DNA from: Raphanus sativus
Lineage: Eukaryota > Streptophyta > Magnoliopsida > Brassicales > Brassicaceae
Reading direction: 5' to 3'
NCBI RefSeq assembly: GCF_000801105.2
Contig: NC_079515.1
Location: forward strand, 19,119,407 to 19,183,406
DNA length: 64,000 nucleotides
Part shown: one piece after another, positions 45,715 through 58,600 of the stretch
Layout: the number at the start of each line of letters is the position of its first letter
Numbering within the stretch: position 1 is the stretch's first letter
The notes under the pieces: generated by a model
The model's input: the letters and a program-made list of their open reading frames with translations, nothing else
Databases searched by the model: none
Told to the model about the DNA's origin: nothing
Program-made: the position numbers and the translations under genes

Positions 45715-48700
45715 TCACAAGTTAAAGCCTTTGGCAGCTTCTAGCTTAAGACATGAGAGGTAAGAGAAAAGAGTCTCAGCATGTGACCCGTAATACTTTG
45801 AGAATATCTGAGACAATCTCTTTGTAGTCTCCCAGGCTCCACTTGAATCACCTGATGCAAGCTGAATCGACGCAAGCTTCACCATTTCATTTCCAATCAC
45901 CACGTGTTCATCCCCATATAGCCTCTTCAGAATCTGCCACCAAACCCAAAATATAACTCATCTCACCCATGCACGGGGTTGATATTCAAAGCTACATTTC
46001 GTGGATCTTAGCAGTAGAAATACCAGTTAGGATCAGTGAGATTTAAGAAAGTTTAAAGGTAGTTTAAGGGGAATTCTCTCCATTGTCAATCATTAACTTA
46101 TGTTGTGGTCTAAACCGAAGCAGAATCACTATATTAAGAGTTTACCTTGATGGACGCTTCACAATGCTCCCTTGCACCCTTCATTTCTCCAGCTAAATAG
46201 CAAGCCTGAGCAACTTTATCCTCCGCCTGAACAAACAGAAACGTGAAACGCGTATCGTGCCTGTTTTTCCTGAAGATACGTATTTGCAATATAGAGTAGC
46301 AACGCTTCTGAGTCCTTTAGCATAAATAGAGGAACTTGACTCACATCGGCAATGTCTTTGTTATACATGTGAAGAGAAGTTCTGAGCACAGCGATGGACT
46401 TTAAACAATCTGATAATACAGAAATATTGGCACGTCCTGAATTCATCAACTCTTCCACGCTGCAGTCTCGAGAGATTCATGTGTTAAACGCAAAACTTCA
46501 CACTAATTATTTAACTTGAAGCTTCAAGTAAGAACCTGGTACCTTCTCAGGTGATTCCAAGCTTTGTTCACCTCTACATGAGAGTTTTCCACTTCACAGC
46601 GAGATCCACATTTCAAACATTTATCTGCTTCTATTTGAAGAGTACCACTTGGTTTAGTGAGAAAACTTGAAGCCACTTCACTGACACCAGCATACACCTT
46701 TTCACTGCCCTGCGAAAGAAACACAGTGAAAAACAAATTAAACTATTGTATGAAGAAACACTTAACGTTAAAATAACCATTGAACATTAACAGCAGGGAA
46801 CTTTCTTAAAATGGACTCTATGGAAGCTAAACCCAGATGAATTAACTTATTAAGTATCAGATTACCAGAAAATGATGATCTAGACTTTTTGGAGCAGCCA
46901 AAAAACGATTTAGCTTCTCGGACTCGCATGCAGCCACACTACTATCCAAGACTACGCCAGTACAGCTTGTACTGACACAGCAATATCCATTAATAACAAG
47001 GTCGGACATGTTCATTTGAGAACAGCCACGGCACCGACAATGAAAAAAGTACTCCTCTTCAAGAAATCTAATGCGATCTTTGCAATCCCATTTTCCGACC
47101 TGAGAATAGTAATGCATAAAGACATTTTTAGAAGTGTGGACTTCAAAGCACACATCAGATATATGATGCCAATCCGACTGACAAATAGAGAGAAGATGAT
47201 CAAAATAATACCTCAGGACCATATGACAGCTCTAGGGGGCAACCCATGGGAACAAACTCTGTTGTTCGCATAACAAGTCCACGAGAAAGGAAATACAAAT
47301 GGATGTTCGGCTTGCAGGAATGATTGAACGAGCTACCGATTTTATAAAGAGCCTGACCAACTCTGATCTGTATATAAAACAGCCATAATAGATGTAAAAA
47401 AAAGAGATAGAACAAGGACCAATGTGTCATGATCTCTAATAGTAAGTGGACGCTCAAAAAGCTTCATAGAAGAGCAGTTCAACATATAACAAAACCAGGT
47501 TACAGATAGATTAAAGTCTTTAATTCTGGATTGTATCTTTGTAAGTGGTGATACCTAGCCTAAATGGGTTCTTGAAGTGGGAGATGCATCAAATAACATT
47601 CTCATATGCAGTACCTCTGCCAAGACAAACCTGCTCTAAACTCTGAATTGGCTCTTTTTCTGAAACGTTCCCAGATGGGATACACTTGAAAGAATCGCTG
47701 CCGGATTTCATCCGGACAATTGCCATAGAGTTCACCTTGATTTGTGAAAGCAGTATGATAGTCTACACAGAGAGGAAAAATCAAGACAGTGGTCACCACC
47801 TCAATATTTATTAGAAAACATAAACTTCAATGTACAATGTTATACTTGTCCATCAATTCATAATAACATGAACTCATCGAGTGAACCAAATGCATATTTT
47901 GCAGGTTGAAACATTTTTGTCAATGAGGATAAATTTAATCTAAAGAATCAAATACCAATTTAAATAACAGTTAATTACTAAATTCCAGTGAAAGAAAAAC
48001 ATCACAGAAGGAAGAAAGTAAAACTTATAATCCTAAGCCATTAGTATCCATTGAACTCAATATGTTGATGCCTGCACAATTATCAGAGAGCAAAGTTGTT
48101 AGGGAGGGAGATGAAGAGGACAACCTGTGTCACAGAAGCTTCGCAGACTGAAAGATCAGGGCAGCAAGATTTATTAAGGCACCAAATCAATACTATGGAA
48201 AGTAGATGCAACTCCAACTTGCTCTCTGGACTCATCTTAGAATAGCTATGGGAAAGATTCTGCATAAAAAATGGGTATTCATTCCTTATTAGATTTTATG
48301 TGACTGATGCAAAATGATGGAAAAAATTATAGATTCTAGTCAAATGACATACTAATTTCTCCTGAAGGTTGGAAAGATCCATAGCTGTTTCCCCTTGATT
48401 TATCAACTTCATTATAACTCGACCAGCCAAAACAGCATCAGATGGCAGTACAGCCGGCCAATTAGCTCCCCGACACTCATGCTGGTGCTCTTGAACACAC
48501 TCAGTTTCAGAATAATATTTGACAGCTGATGTAACGCCCTTAATATGCTCCACAATATCATCAGGTAGGTTCTGAAAAATCTGATTCTTGTCCATCTCAT
48601 TTGTGGACAGCATTCCACCTGATTGAATTTGGCAGGACTCTGAGCAATACACAGGTATTGAGCATGATGGACATGGAACAGTGTCAGCAGGCAATTCGTT

Positions 48701-49941
48701 TAGGCAAAAGTGGCAATGTGTTTCCCGACAACTTTTTGATATGACCTGCATATATGAAGTGGCATCACCACAAAAACATGTTGAGTAACACAAGAAAAAA
48801 TGTGTCTATTAAAGACTGAAACAATATAAATCTTAAAACATATTTAGTTTGAAACCAATAAAAGTGTATCACAGCTCATACCACACTAAATGGTTGTTCG
48901 ACATGTATCACGGAAGCTTGTTCAATATCAGATTCTGATACCATACCCCTTCCTTTCTCTTTTGTTGACACACAACGGAGCTTTACTTCACTTTGCACTT
49001 GAGGTAGATAATCTGCAGACCAATAGTAGAGACATATCATCATCACCAAAACCCTCTCTGAATAGCTTAAAATTGTCATGTAAATATCTAAGAAACCCAC
49101 CCACAGAAGCATAACTGCGTGTGTTCTCCGATGTTTGTTTATTCTGATAGTGTGGAATAGAAAGGAGTTCGGTCTGTAGCTGCTTCTTCCCGAGTGGTGA
49201 AGACTCGAGAGACAAGGAAACAGTGAAGTCACGAAACGCATCTTCATAGTTTCCAAGAAGAGTATTGAGTTTGCCTCTCCTATACCAAGCCTGAAACAAA
49301 ACATCAATCAAAACTGCAAAAAAAAAAAAAAAAAGAAGCTGAAATCTAAAATCAAAATCAAAAGAGAGAAAGTTGAAACCTTTGGGTAAAAAGGATCAAT
49401 CCGAAGAGAACGATGGCAGTCCCGCAAGCTCTCTTTAAGAAGCCCCAGATTCTATAAGACAATAAGATACCATGAGAAGAGAAGAGAAGCCTTCAAAGGT
49501 AAGAGAGAGTTGGCTTACATGAAGGGCATTAGCTCTATTGAGAAAGAGAGAAGCAAGTAAGCTCTTGTCTCCATCAAAGGAGCGTAGAGGGGCAACGCGT
49601 AAGGCTTTAGAGTAGAAGCGTAAAGCATCGTCGAAGCTCTTCTGGGTACGGAAGCAGAGATTTCCGCGGCGTTTCAAGTCGAGGGATGACTCTTGGCTCT
49701 TCCCGCAGCAACCAAGATCAGGATCCGATAACTCACTCACCGCCTTGGAAAAGCCAATAAGAGGAATGAGAAAGTTGGAAAGAGTTAGGGTTTTAGGGGT
49801 TTTAGGGGTAACGCTTACTTGATGAAATTGGGGAAGATCCAGAAGGAAACGGAGAAGAGAAGAGGAAGAGGAGAGGACGGTGCTGCTGCTCTTCACGGTT
49901 TGTAGAAGATGCTCAGGAATTAGCGATTTCAACGTCTCCAT
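45715..49941 (-). CDS. TPR9: SMYD4-like TPR-MYND-SET protein, TPR9 orthologue
   Basis: Fourteen exons (minus): 49819-49941, 49519-49743, 49380-49451, 49101-49290, 48882-49012, 48353-48745, 48125-48259, 47631-47762, 47212-47367, 46866-47099, 46543-46709, 46345-46459, 46146-46226, 45715-45933. The sum is 2373 nt, 790 aa, all junctions GT-AG and in frame. TPRs lie in about residues 70-170 (RRGNLCFRTQKSFDDALRFY, RAN, AWYRRGKL). The SET domain starts near 222 (GRGMVSESDI), is split by a MYND zinc finger (C258, C261, C272, C275, C281, C285) and resumes with NHSCKPN (482-488) and LSYGPE; a CRCRGC post-SET cluster is at 540-545. The domain order is that of SMYD4-type proteins, probable methyltransferases, and of Arabidopsis TPR9 (At1g33400). 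Whether the catalysis is retained is not shown. A more upstream ATG is not used because that frame begins with TTG. Confidence 0.94.
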
Positions 49942-50099
49942 TGTTCTCACTTCTACTGCCTCACTCTCCCTCTTCTTTCTTCTTCGGTTTTTGATTTTCT
50001 TATTATGTTTGCTGTTCTTTCCGGTTTGTTTCAATTTTCAATTTTGGTTTGTAATTGAGTTTCACTTGTTTTTTTTTTTAACACTTGTTTATTTCTGAT

Positions 50100-50330
50100 A
50101 AAATTTGAGGGGCCCTGTTACAACAAAACTCAAATAACAAAGGAGGAAACAGAACAAGATAAAAGCATGAATGGACGGACCGATGCTCTAGCTAAAGAAG
50201 CAAGAAAGAAAGGATATATTTTTTCCCATATAGATCAGACCCGGTCAGATGGAGAGACTCCACAGAAACTCGGCTCGTCGGACCACCACTTAATTTAGAT
50301 AAGATGGGCAGCTGACCAAAAAAAAAAAGC
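50100..50330 (+). mobile_element. LINE 3' end (RNase H tail)
   Basis: A + strand frame at 50167-50299 reads NGRTDALAKEARKKGYIFSH, the end of the RNase H-like domain of plant LINEs, followed by a stop and a poly(A) tract at 50319-50329. It lies just 160-390 bp upstream of the TPR9 start. Confidence 0.75.
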
Positions 50331-51610
50331 AGATGCCAATAGACATCGTACAGGAAGAAGAACAGATGAAACTTGGCAGCGCAACTTTTGGGTCAGGCTC
50401 TTGGTAAGAGCAGAGTCAAGAAGTCGCCTCATTAGATATGATGTGAGAGAGCCAAGCTAGACCTTTTGCAGAGACGTAAGATTGGTAACGTTGCTTTGTT
50501 GTGACTGATGTAGTAATGGCTACTGCAACAGAGTTACATTCTGGGATTATATGGTTAAGACTCCAACCATCAAGTTTGAAGATGATTGAGGACACAAGGT
50601 GCTGGAGATGGGGAACGAGGTACGGCTCCATCATAATGTTCCTTGTCTCGATTTCAGAAGCCTCAAAAAGAACATTGTGTTTGTGGAGGCTACCCATGCT
50701 TTCCACAGCCCATAGCATTGCATAGAGATTGGCCTCTTCTTTTGAACGGATGTATAAGTAAGCTCGTCTGCTATGCATTATAGGAGCTCCAGAAGAGTCT
50801 CTAAGGATCCAGGATACACCGCACGGTCGATCAACACTGATCCAAGAAGAGGCAACATTGCATTTTATAGAGTTTGCAATAGGTTTACGCCATCTCTTGG
50901 TATCAGCCGTTGGTGTTAGTTCTGGGATCGGAGCCTGAGCTTGTTCCCAAAGGGCAGCATCTTCATATGCTTGAGCAGCGGTGTAGTGGGGTCGAACCAG
51001 ATGCTTTTTGAAGATGAAAGAGTTTTGTGCCTTCCAGATTTGCCATAGGAGCCAGGGAAAGACTTTGCGCGCATGTTCCTCCGTTCTGTGGTACTTAGAC
51101 ACAGACAAAGATGATGGATGTTCAAAAACATGGAGGTTCTGGAGAAGCCATGAGGGTGTAGTGGTACGTTTGCCAGATCCCACACTCTACGAACCTTTTC
51201 ACAAGTGAAAAGGACATGACATATTGTCTCGTTTGCTTGACCACACAAAGGGCATATGCAGTTACCTGGGATGCCTCTTGAACGCAATCGTTCTTTAACA
51301 GCAAGCGCGCCCGATAAAGACCTCCATAGGAAATGTTTGAGTTTCGGTGGAGCTTTTATCTTCCAAAGATCCCCTCACAGCTTTTTCTCTAATGGAGGAA
51401 GAGCTCCACGGCCAGGATGGTTCATCTCTATTATTGCTTCTGTTAGTTTATAACCACTTTGCGTAGAGTACAGCCCATCCTTTGTAAAGCCCCAGCAGTA
51501 TAAATCTTCTTGACTGATTTTTGGCTTGATACGGAAAATTCGAGCAGCGTCCTCCTCTGTGAATGTTTGCAACACTAGGTTCCGGTTCCAGATGTCAGAG
51601 TTATTTTTAC
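50331..51610 (-). pseudogene. LINE ORF2 3' half: zf-RVT and RNase H
   Basis: Minus strand: GFTKDGLYSTQSGYKL (zf-RVT start) at about 51450-51520, then ICPLCGQANETICHVLFTCE (zinc-binding part) near 51200-51270, then VFPWLLWQIWKAQNSFIFKK and an RVT_3 RNase H domain (ANLYAMLWAVESM) ending at 50416. Frameshifts occur between these pieces near 51290-51370 and 51180. It is 5' truncated; no poly(A) is seen on this strand because another LINE fragment sits at its 3' end. Confidence 0.88.
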
Positions 51611-51699
51611 TTGTTTGTTTGGATGTACAAAGAAAAATGAAATGATCGGAATGGAATAATGCAAAAAAAAAAATAGAATGTAATTCATTCTTATTCATT

Positions 51700-52550
51700 T
51701 ATGAACAAATTTGTTAGGTAATAATTTTTTTGTATCTATTCTATTAATTCTTCAACATGTCCAATTGATTAAAGGTTGTGTCTAACATAAAATATAATGC
51801 ATCTAAATAATTATCTAGATATATTATGTAATTACCTTTATTAAAAAAATTGTAACTTCCACGTTGGTTTCCTAAATCTGTAACTTTCACCTATATGTTA
51901 CGTAATATGCGGTTATTTTTTTCTTTTGGGATCCATCAGAATAAATTCAGTTCCAGTAATTATTATTATTCATAAAATAATTTTGTAATGCTTCTAAGAT
52001 GTAAGCATATTTTGTAAAGCCACCCTTTAATTCCAAAATATTAGTGGTTCACTACTTATTACAAACTGTGGACAACCTTACGTAGTTTAATAAATAAAAA
52101 TTATATCATTTGGAAACAATAATATTGATACTTTACATTAATAAATATTATGTCCACTATAAAAATTAATGGAAATGAACTGTGGTTTAATTAAGATAAT
52201 ATAATACAATTTAGATTCTGATCAACATTTCAAAGAGTGAGTATATTTTTGGTTTTACATTTTCTAGAAATTCAATTTTTATATTTGTATCTTTTTAATC
52301 ATATTTGTGTAGAATATTTTTCTTAACTGATTAGTAAAAAGTTCTAATAATTTTATAAAATAGCTGGACTATTAATAGGTCATTTTTCTAATTTAATAAT
52401 ATAGTTTATAAATATATCAGTATTAAAAAGTAATTTTTAAAAATTTAGAAATTTTTTAAAATTTAAATTATTTATATTTCATTTCACATAAAATATAATT
52501 TAAACATTTTCTACAACAAATTAGAGTTACGCTATATAATTCAAATACAA
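51700..52550. other. AT-rich intergenic
   Basis: Near 52213-52256 a motif similar to the Helitron-like terminus at 52557 (TCTGATCA...GTATATTTTTGG) suggests an older relic. Nothing else recognised. Confidence 0.35.
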
Positions 52551-52556
52551 CTATAT

Positions 52557-53708
52557 TCTGATCCGCTCTTAAAAGGACGGGTATATTTTTTGTTTTATAT
52601 TTAAAAAATATATATATTTGTGTGTTTTAATCGTATCTGTGTTTTTTTGTATAATATTTCTTCTAAATAGTTAATAGTTTTTAATCTATTTTATTAAATA
52701 GTTGGACCACACCTATGTCAATAGGTCATGTTCATGTTTTAAGATCCGCGGGTATAAGTTTTGTTATGTTTGGTATAGGTCAATAGGTCATGTTCATATG
52801 TTCACCTATACCAATAGGAGATAAAAATACTTATGTTGGACATGACTTTTATCAATTAATAATTATCTAAATATCTAATTAATACATTGAAATTAAATTT
52901 ATAAAAAAAATAACAATTTAAATAAAATTGAATTATATCAGTCACCTATAGGTTCAACATGCACCCTCTGGTTTTAACGGTTTTTGTGGGTTTTATCAAA
53001 ATTTTAGTTGATGAATATCTCTTGAAATCCAAACCGGATTATATATTGAATCACTAGATCTATAGATTTGAAAACATATCCGAATTTTCCTGTTTCAAAA
53101 TAGACAAAATCTTTACGAATTTACATAATTTTTGTAAAATTATTAATGAAATTTTACATCATAAAATATATGGTGCTTTCAAGTGTGAGTCGAAAAATTG
53201 TTTATGTTATTAATATTTGAACACAAATATTTTAAGTTGTTGATATTGTAATATTTATTATTAATAAATTAAGAAGTTTAATTATATGATGAGATTTTGG
53301 TTTAAGTCTATTCAGAATTCAAATTTCTGTTTCAATTCATATTTTATGGGTTTTAGTTTGGGTTTAACTATCCGTTTAAATCATATAAAATTCTATAAAC
53401 TAAAATATATAAATTTCAAATTAAAAATAAAAAAAGAACAAATCACATATAAATTTTGTAATACATGAACAAGTATCTAAATTTAACATAAAATTACTTA
53501 TGTTTAAATCTTTGGTTAAAAACCCAATAAATGTGACATATTGGATCAATCTATATATTTCATTTATTTAAAAGACTATTATATCAAATTAAATTAGTAA
53601 CAAACACAAATATGATTATAAAATAAATCAAATACAAACAAATAATTTTTCAAAAAAAATATTAAAATAAAAATATACCCGCCCTTTGAAGGGCGGGTCA
53701 AAATCTAG
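52557..53708 (+). mobile_element. Helitron-like element with inverted subterminal ends
   Basis: The right end has a perfect hairpin CCCGCCCTTTGAAGGGCGGG (53678-53697) followed by TCAAAATCTAG and a host T, as expected for a Helitron 3' end. The left end (TCTGATCCGCTCTTAAAAGG then ACGGGTATATTTTT) is the inverse of the right one, which is more like Helentrons or TIR elements. It encodes nothing recognisable. Confidence 0.55.
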
Positions 53709-53709
53709 T

Positions 53710-55620
53710 TATCTAATTATTTTTGTAATTAATAGAACAGTCATTCTATTCAATTTATAATAAATGGTAAAAATCTATGAAATTAATGAAATCAACCATT
53801 TCACATCATTTAATTCTAAAATATTGTAATCCAATTGCATCTTATGTTTTTTTTATTTGTTCATGGAGATGATAACTGAGGTTAGTTTTGTTTATTTTTA
53901 CATCAAAAATTCCTTGCAACATTTATAAGAGGATTAAAAGAGGATAATCTCAAGAACCTTATGACTTAAAATATAAATATCTACAAGAATGGAAAAAAAA
54001 AATTACATCATCAAACTCCAATATCTCTTACAAAATGACTAATTCATAAATTTATAAACCAAGATTTTTGTTTCTATTCAGGTATTAAAAATCTCTTTGT
54101 TTGTTCGGCACATATCTTTTTCCAAGCTAATACAGATTTAGAGCTCCATCAAAACTGCAACATTGAGTTTCTTGATAATCTCTTACGATAATAATAAGCA
54201 GGACATCACGTAAGTGGATAGGGTTTGAGCCATTGTATATTATGAATTTTTTTAAAATTCAGACGCTCTTGAATGAAAGTAAAGTTATATTTTTAGAGCC
54301 ATAAATTTTCTCTAGTGCTCTTTCACATATTCCTATTTCCATCTTCTTTTATAATGCCCAAAGTTTGGTTTAGTTCTTTCAGTATATATGGAAAACTTTG
54401 TTGCTGAAAAGAATTTACGATTTAGAACCGTTGAAAAATTTCGCCAAAGATTTATTTTTCTTTCTCCAAAGAATTATTGTACGAATTGATAATTTTCATG
54501 AAATTTGCATATTGCATGATAGTATTTTAGAGATCTTAATCTTTCCTCCCTCTCTCAGCACCATTGATTTGAGCAATCAAGGCTTCAAAGAAGATTGGTA
54601 ATCTTTGGATTTCTTTCCAATAGACTGTAATCAAATTTTTTTTAGACAGAACTGTTTATGACAAAAAAAATTATTTTATTTTAAAGTTGAATTATTTCTC
54701 GATTTATTCGTGTCATTCTTGCGCAGAAACCATATTAATTTTTTCTGTATCATTCTAATTTTATCGGATGTTCTCGAAAAAAATTTCTTTTATTACATGC
54801 TCAAATTATTGGTATTACTGCCTTCACATCGAAATGGATTGTAATCAAATTTTCCATCGTTTTATTTCTCTAACAGAATATTGGCGTGCATTATTTATTT
54901 CTATATATAACTTATTAAAATAAAAGTATTTTTAAAAAATAAATTTAATACGATGTGTTATAAATATGACTAAAATATTAATAAAGGTATTTTTGTCAAT
55001 ATTTTTTTGTAACAAAGTATGAATATATTTAATAAAATATCTAAAATCACAGTGAGGTGTAGAGAAGGAAGTTTGATGGTGTAGAATGTAGATGCTGGTT
55101 GTGGAGAGACGTAGTGGAGCATAGGTCGCTGTAAAAAAAAAGATATGGGTCGTTGTTTCCTTCGGCCACATTATTAATAGAATTGATTTTGGGCTTTCCA
55201 CAGGTAAAGAGGTGTGAGTTTTTGACTGAAAAGACAAAAAAGTTTGTTTCAAATCCTTTTCATATTTTTTTTTCTTTTCAAGATTATGACTTGAAATAAC
55301 AGTGGATTTGATTTAGTTTTACAAATTATCAATTGAAAACAGTGATTTAACATGATTTAGATTTAGATAAATACCACATTCAATAACACATGATTTGAGA
55401 AAAACATTAGAAATCATTAATTGAATAACTGGGAATTTTAAAAAAAAACCAAAACTATTCAAAATCTTCAATTCAATACACACCCCCTTAGACAACTGAG
55501 GACCAATAATGTACTCCAGTAACCACCCATAACAATGTACTCTAAACAAAACCGAAAACACTGATACATGTTCAGATTCACACAAATCAGTCATGAGGCC
55601 TCCCATTTCAAGTTCGAGTT
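53710..55620. other. AT-rich intergenic between TE block and NUP160
   Basis: No coding frame of merit. Around 55290-55492 is a remnant related to the MITE end at 9720-9841, with the terminal ACACACCCCCTTAG. It lies just past the NUP160 stop codon. Confidence 0.4.
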
Positions 55621-55623
55621 TCT

Positions 55624-58600
55624 TCAACCAGCTGCAGACGACACAGCATCATCCGAGTCAACCTTCAGCTGCAACAAAAACAAACCAACCACAAAACAAA
55701 AATTCCTTAAACTGACCAAAACCACACGGCATGACTTTCAGTTCCCATATTATTGTTACTTGCAAATGTACCAGCTTTAAGTGATTGAGTAACGCTTGTT
55801 GGAGTTGTCCCTTAAGCTTCTGGCACTGCTCCAGCATCCGTCCTGAGTTCATCGTTTTCTCTAGCGCCCACCATAGTCTTTCCACTGTTGTGTAAGGAAA
55901 CCAAACCCCTGATACCTTTTTCCTTTTCAATACCTCTGCTGGTTTCTGTTTTTTCACAAGAGAGCAAAAACAAATATACATATGTGAAAGCAAACTCATG
56001 CTTAGTCATAGGAGAGCTTCTTAAGGAGTGAAATCTGCAACCATTTGTTCTATTGTTTTGTGCATGCGTAAGACTCTTGCAACTCAAACGTTTTCTATGT
56101 TTTCATATTTAATTCTACCTCGAGAAGCTGAAAAACACTAGTGTACCTACAGATCCCAAAAAACTATCCTATAGGGAGATACTTATAATCTAGTCTCGTC
56201 TCTCTACAGCTGACAGCCATTGATCATATAACTCACCGATGATGCAAATGATTCCATGTACTCCAATAGCAAATTAGTGGCCTCTGAAAGACGCCCATAG
56301 TCAACATATAACTGAAACAATGAAGCAGGACTTGCTTCTTGCCCACCCATTCCCAAAGCTTTCTCCTTCTTACCATCCTGTCGAACAAACCAGAAATTGG
56401 TCAACAAGACTTGCATGAAACCAGAAGAGAACAACCTTCCTATGATTGTTTCTTTCCATGGTGTAAATGAAAGCAACCAACCTAGTTATAGATTCCAATG
56501 CACAGCAGATATTGTACAGAGAGATTATAAACAATATCTTCAACATTAGACAGTTATGCAACAAGAACGAATAAATAAAATCTACTCTAGAATATGTACC
56601 TCTGATATACTAATAGTGAAGCAATAGCTTACTGATGAAACATTCTTCATGCATGTCAGTATCTTTATCAAAGATGTAGGAAAACCAAATCAAGAAGTTT
56701 TAACCCAGATTTATAAAGCTACCTAAATTAATCAGAATATATACTATATCATATTTACCAAAATAAAAATAAAAAGTCCACTCAAATATCCCAAAATACT
56801 ATCAAAAATTTACCTTGAACATGTGAACCAGCCAAAGAGGCAACTCTATACAAGAATCTGCCTGAAGAAGGGTTGAAGCAACAATAACTGGCAATCTAGC
56901 GTGTATGTCTTTGTACCTCTTCTGCATTTATACACGTAAATTGTTTCACAAAACCAAACAATGATTAAAACTTTCAATACCCTAAGCTTATTGCCAATAC
57001 TCATAAAATCCAGAGTAGTAAATAATTAGATACCAATTAAAACTAAAAGTGAATTCCAATCAAGAATTCAGAAATTACTCACAAGATAAACCTCAAGAAT
57101 TTCCCAGTCACCAGCCAAGTTGGAGCTTTGAACAGCAGGGCTTCTATCAGGCGAATGGGTGACTTCGTCTTCCGTAGATGTTAACATAAGATTAGGCCTG
57201 AGATCATTTCTGTAAAATGAATAAAAGTACATTTTTGGATCAGTCAGGCAAGTCAACAAGTAACCAATGAAATACCAAGCAGCTAAGGTGTATTCACTCA
57301 CGATGACCACAGCGTTCCTTTAGCAGGGCAACATCTTATTGCCATATTCTCAAATATCTTTTCCAGCTCCCTGAGAATAAGGAGTAATTCATTAAACCTA
57401 CGTAATTCTCAAGGAATATGATTTCAGAAACACCAAGTAAGAAATTTTACTTTTTCAAAGCTGAGCCTCTCCAAAATTTTAAAACAACAGTGAATGCCAT
57501 GTCATACAAGTCTGCCTGGACAAGAAGGTCAACCAAGTCCGGTGGTGGTTTTTCGAGCCCTGGAGTAAAGAAAACAATGCATATTTATAGACATGACTAT
57601 AAGATTACTTGGAAACAGTTAGCACTGTCTATGAGATCCTTTTGAAAATCATGCCTAAAGGAAATTGCATAAAAGACAGTTGTCACCTAAAACTGTAGCT
57701 AAATCAATGATGCGCAAAACTACCTAATAACATAAAAGGAGACTGCAATATTTAATCCTTGCAACGGTTGCAGTACATCAAGCTCTTAATTCCCTCACAT
57801 TCCATTCAGGGTGAAGATACCCTAGTTCTAAAGCACGGATTAATTAAAGTTCCAACAGCCCCTATACTGCAAACTCAAAATAGTCCCTGGAGGAAATAGG
57901 AGACAGCTTACCTGAATATGTCCACTCGAAGTTTTTCAGAGAAAGCAGATATTCTGCTGTAGTGAAAACAAACTCGTTTTGGATTTTCTCGATATCAATG
58001 CAACTCTGATCCCCTTTGGGCTGGTCATTACTCCTTACTGCTGCAAAAGTAATTCAAATGTCGCTATCTGTGCGATAATACATCAATATAACATAATGAC
58101 GCCCCAGCGTTTAGAGTTGAGAAGACTAACATTGTTGTTCTTCTACTCTTTTAGCCTTTTTTGCTGGATAATGCATGGATTCTTCTGGTAGTGGATCAAT
58201 CCAAGCATACCCAGGATGCACAAGACTTAATGCATTTATAGCAGCAGAAAGTCCATTAAGCCTCTCTTGCAAAACTAGGGTCTTGTGTTTATAATCCGTG
58301 GATCCTGCCTCACTTCTCAGACGAGCAGAAAACTGATACATGTAACTTGCCGCCATTCGCCAATTGTGTCGTTTCATCTCGTAAGCATAAAGCAGCTTGT
58401 ATGGATTTGGCTTAATCATTATCTCGGAACGCCCAGCCTACAAATGTAGAAGAAAAAATAGTAGAAATAAAACAAGGGCATAAACAAACCGACTCTGCGT
58501 CCCACAAAATACCTTCCAAAAAAGCTCTTGGGTGATCTTCTCTGATAAGCCGATGAAAGGCAGATGTCCATCAATGAGGATCTGAAATAAAAGAGAAGTG

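Noticed and set aside
49435..50034. A longer TPR9 N-terminus starting near 50034
   Set aside because: That frame begins with TTG and is lysine/arginine-rich leader sequence; the ATG at 49941 is the first proper start and fits the family.
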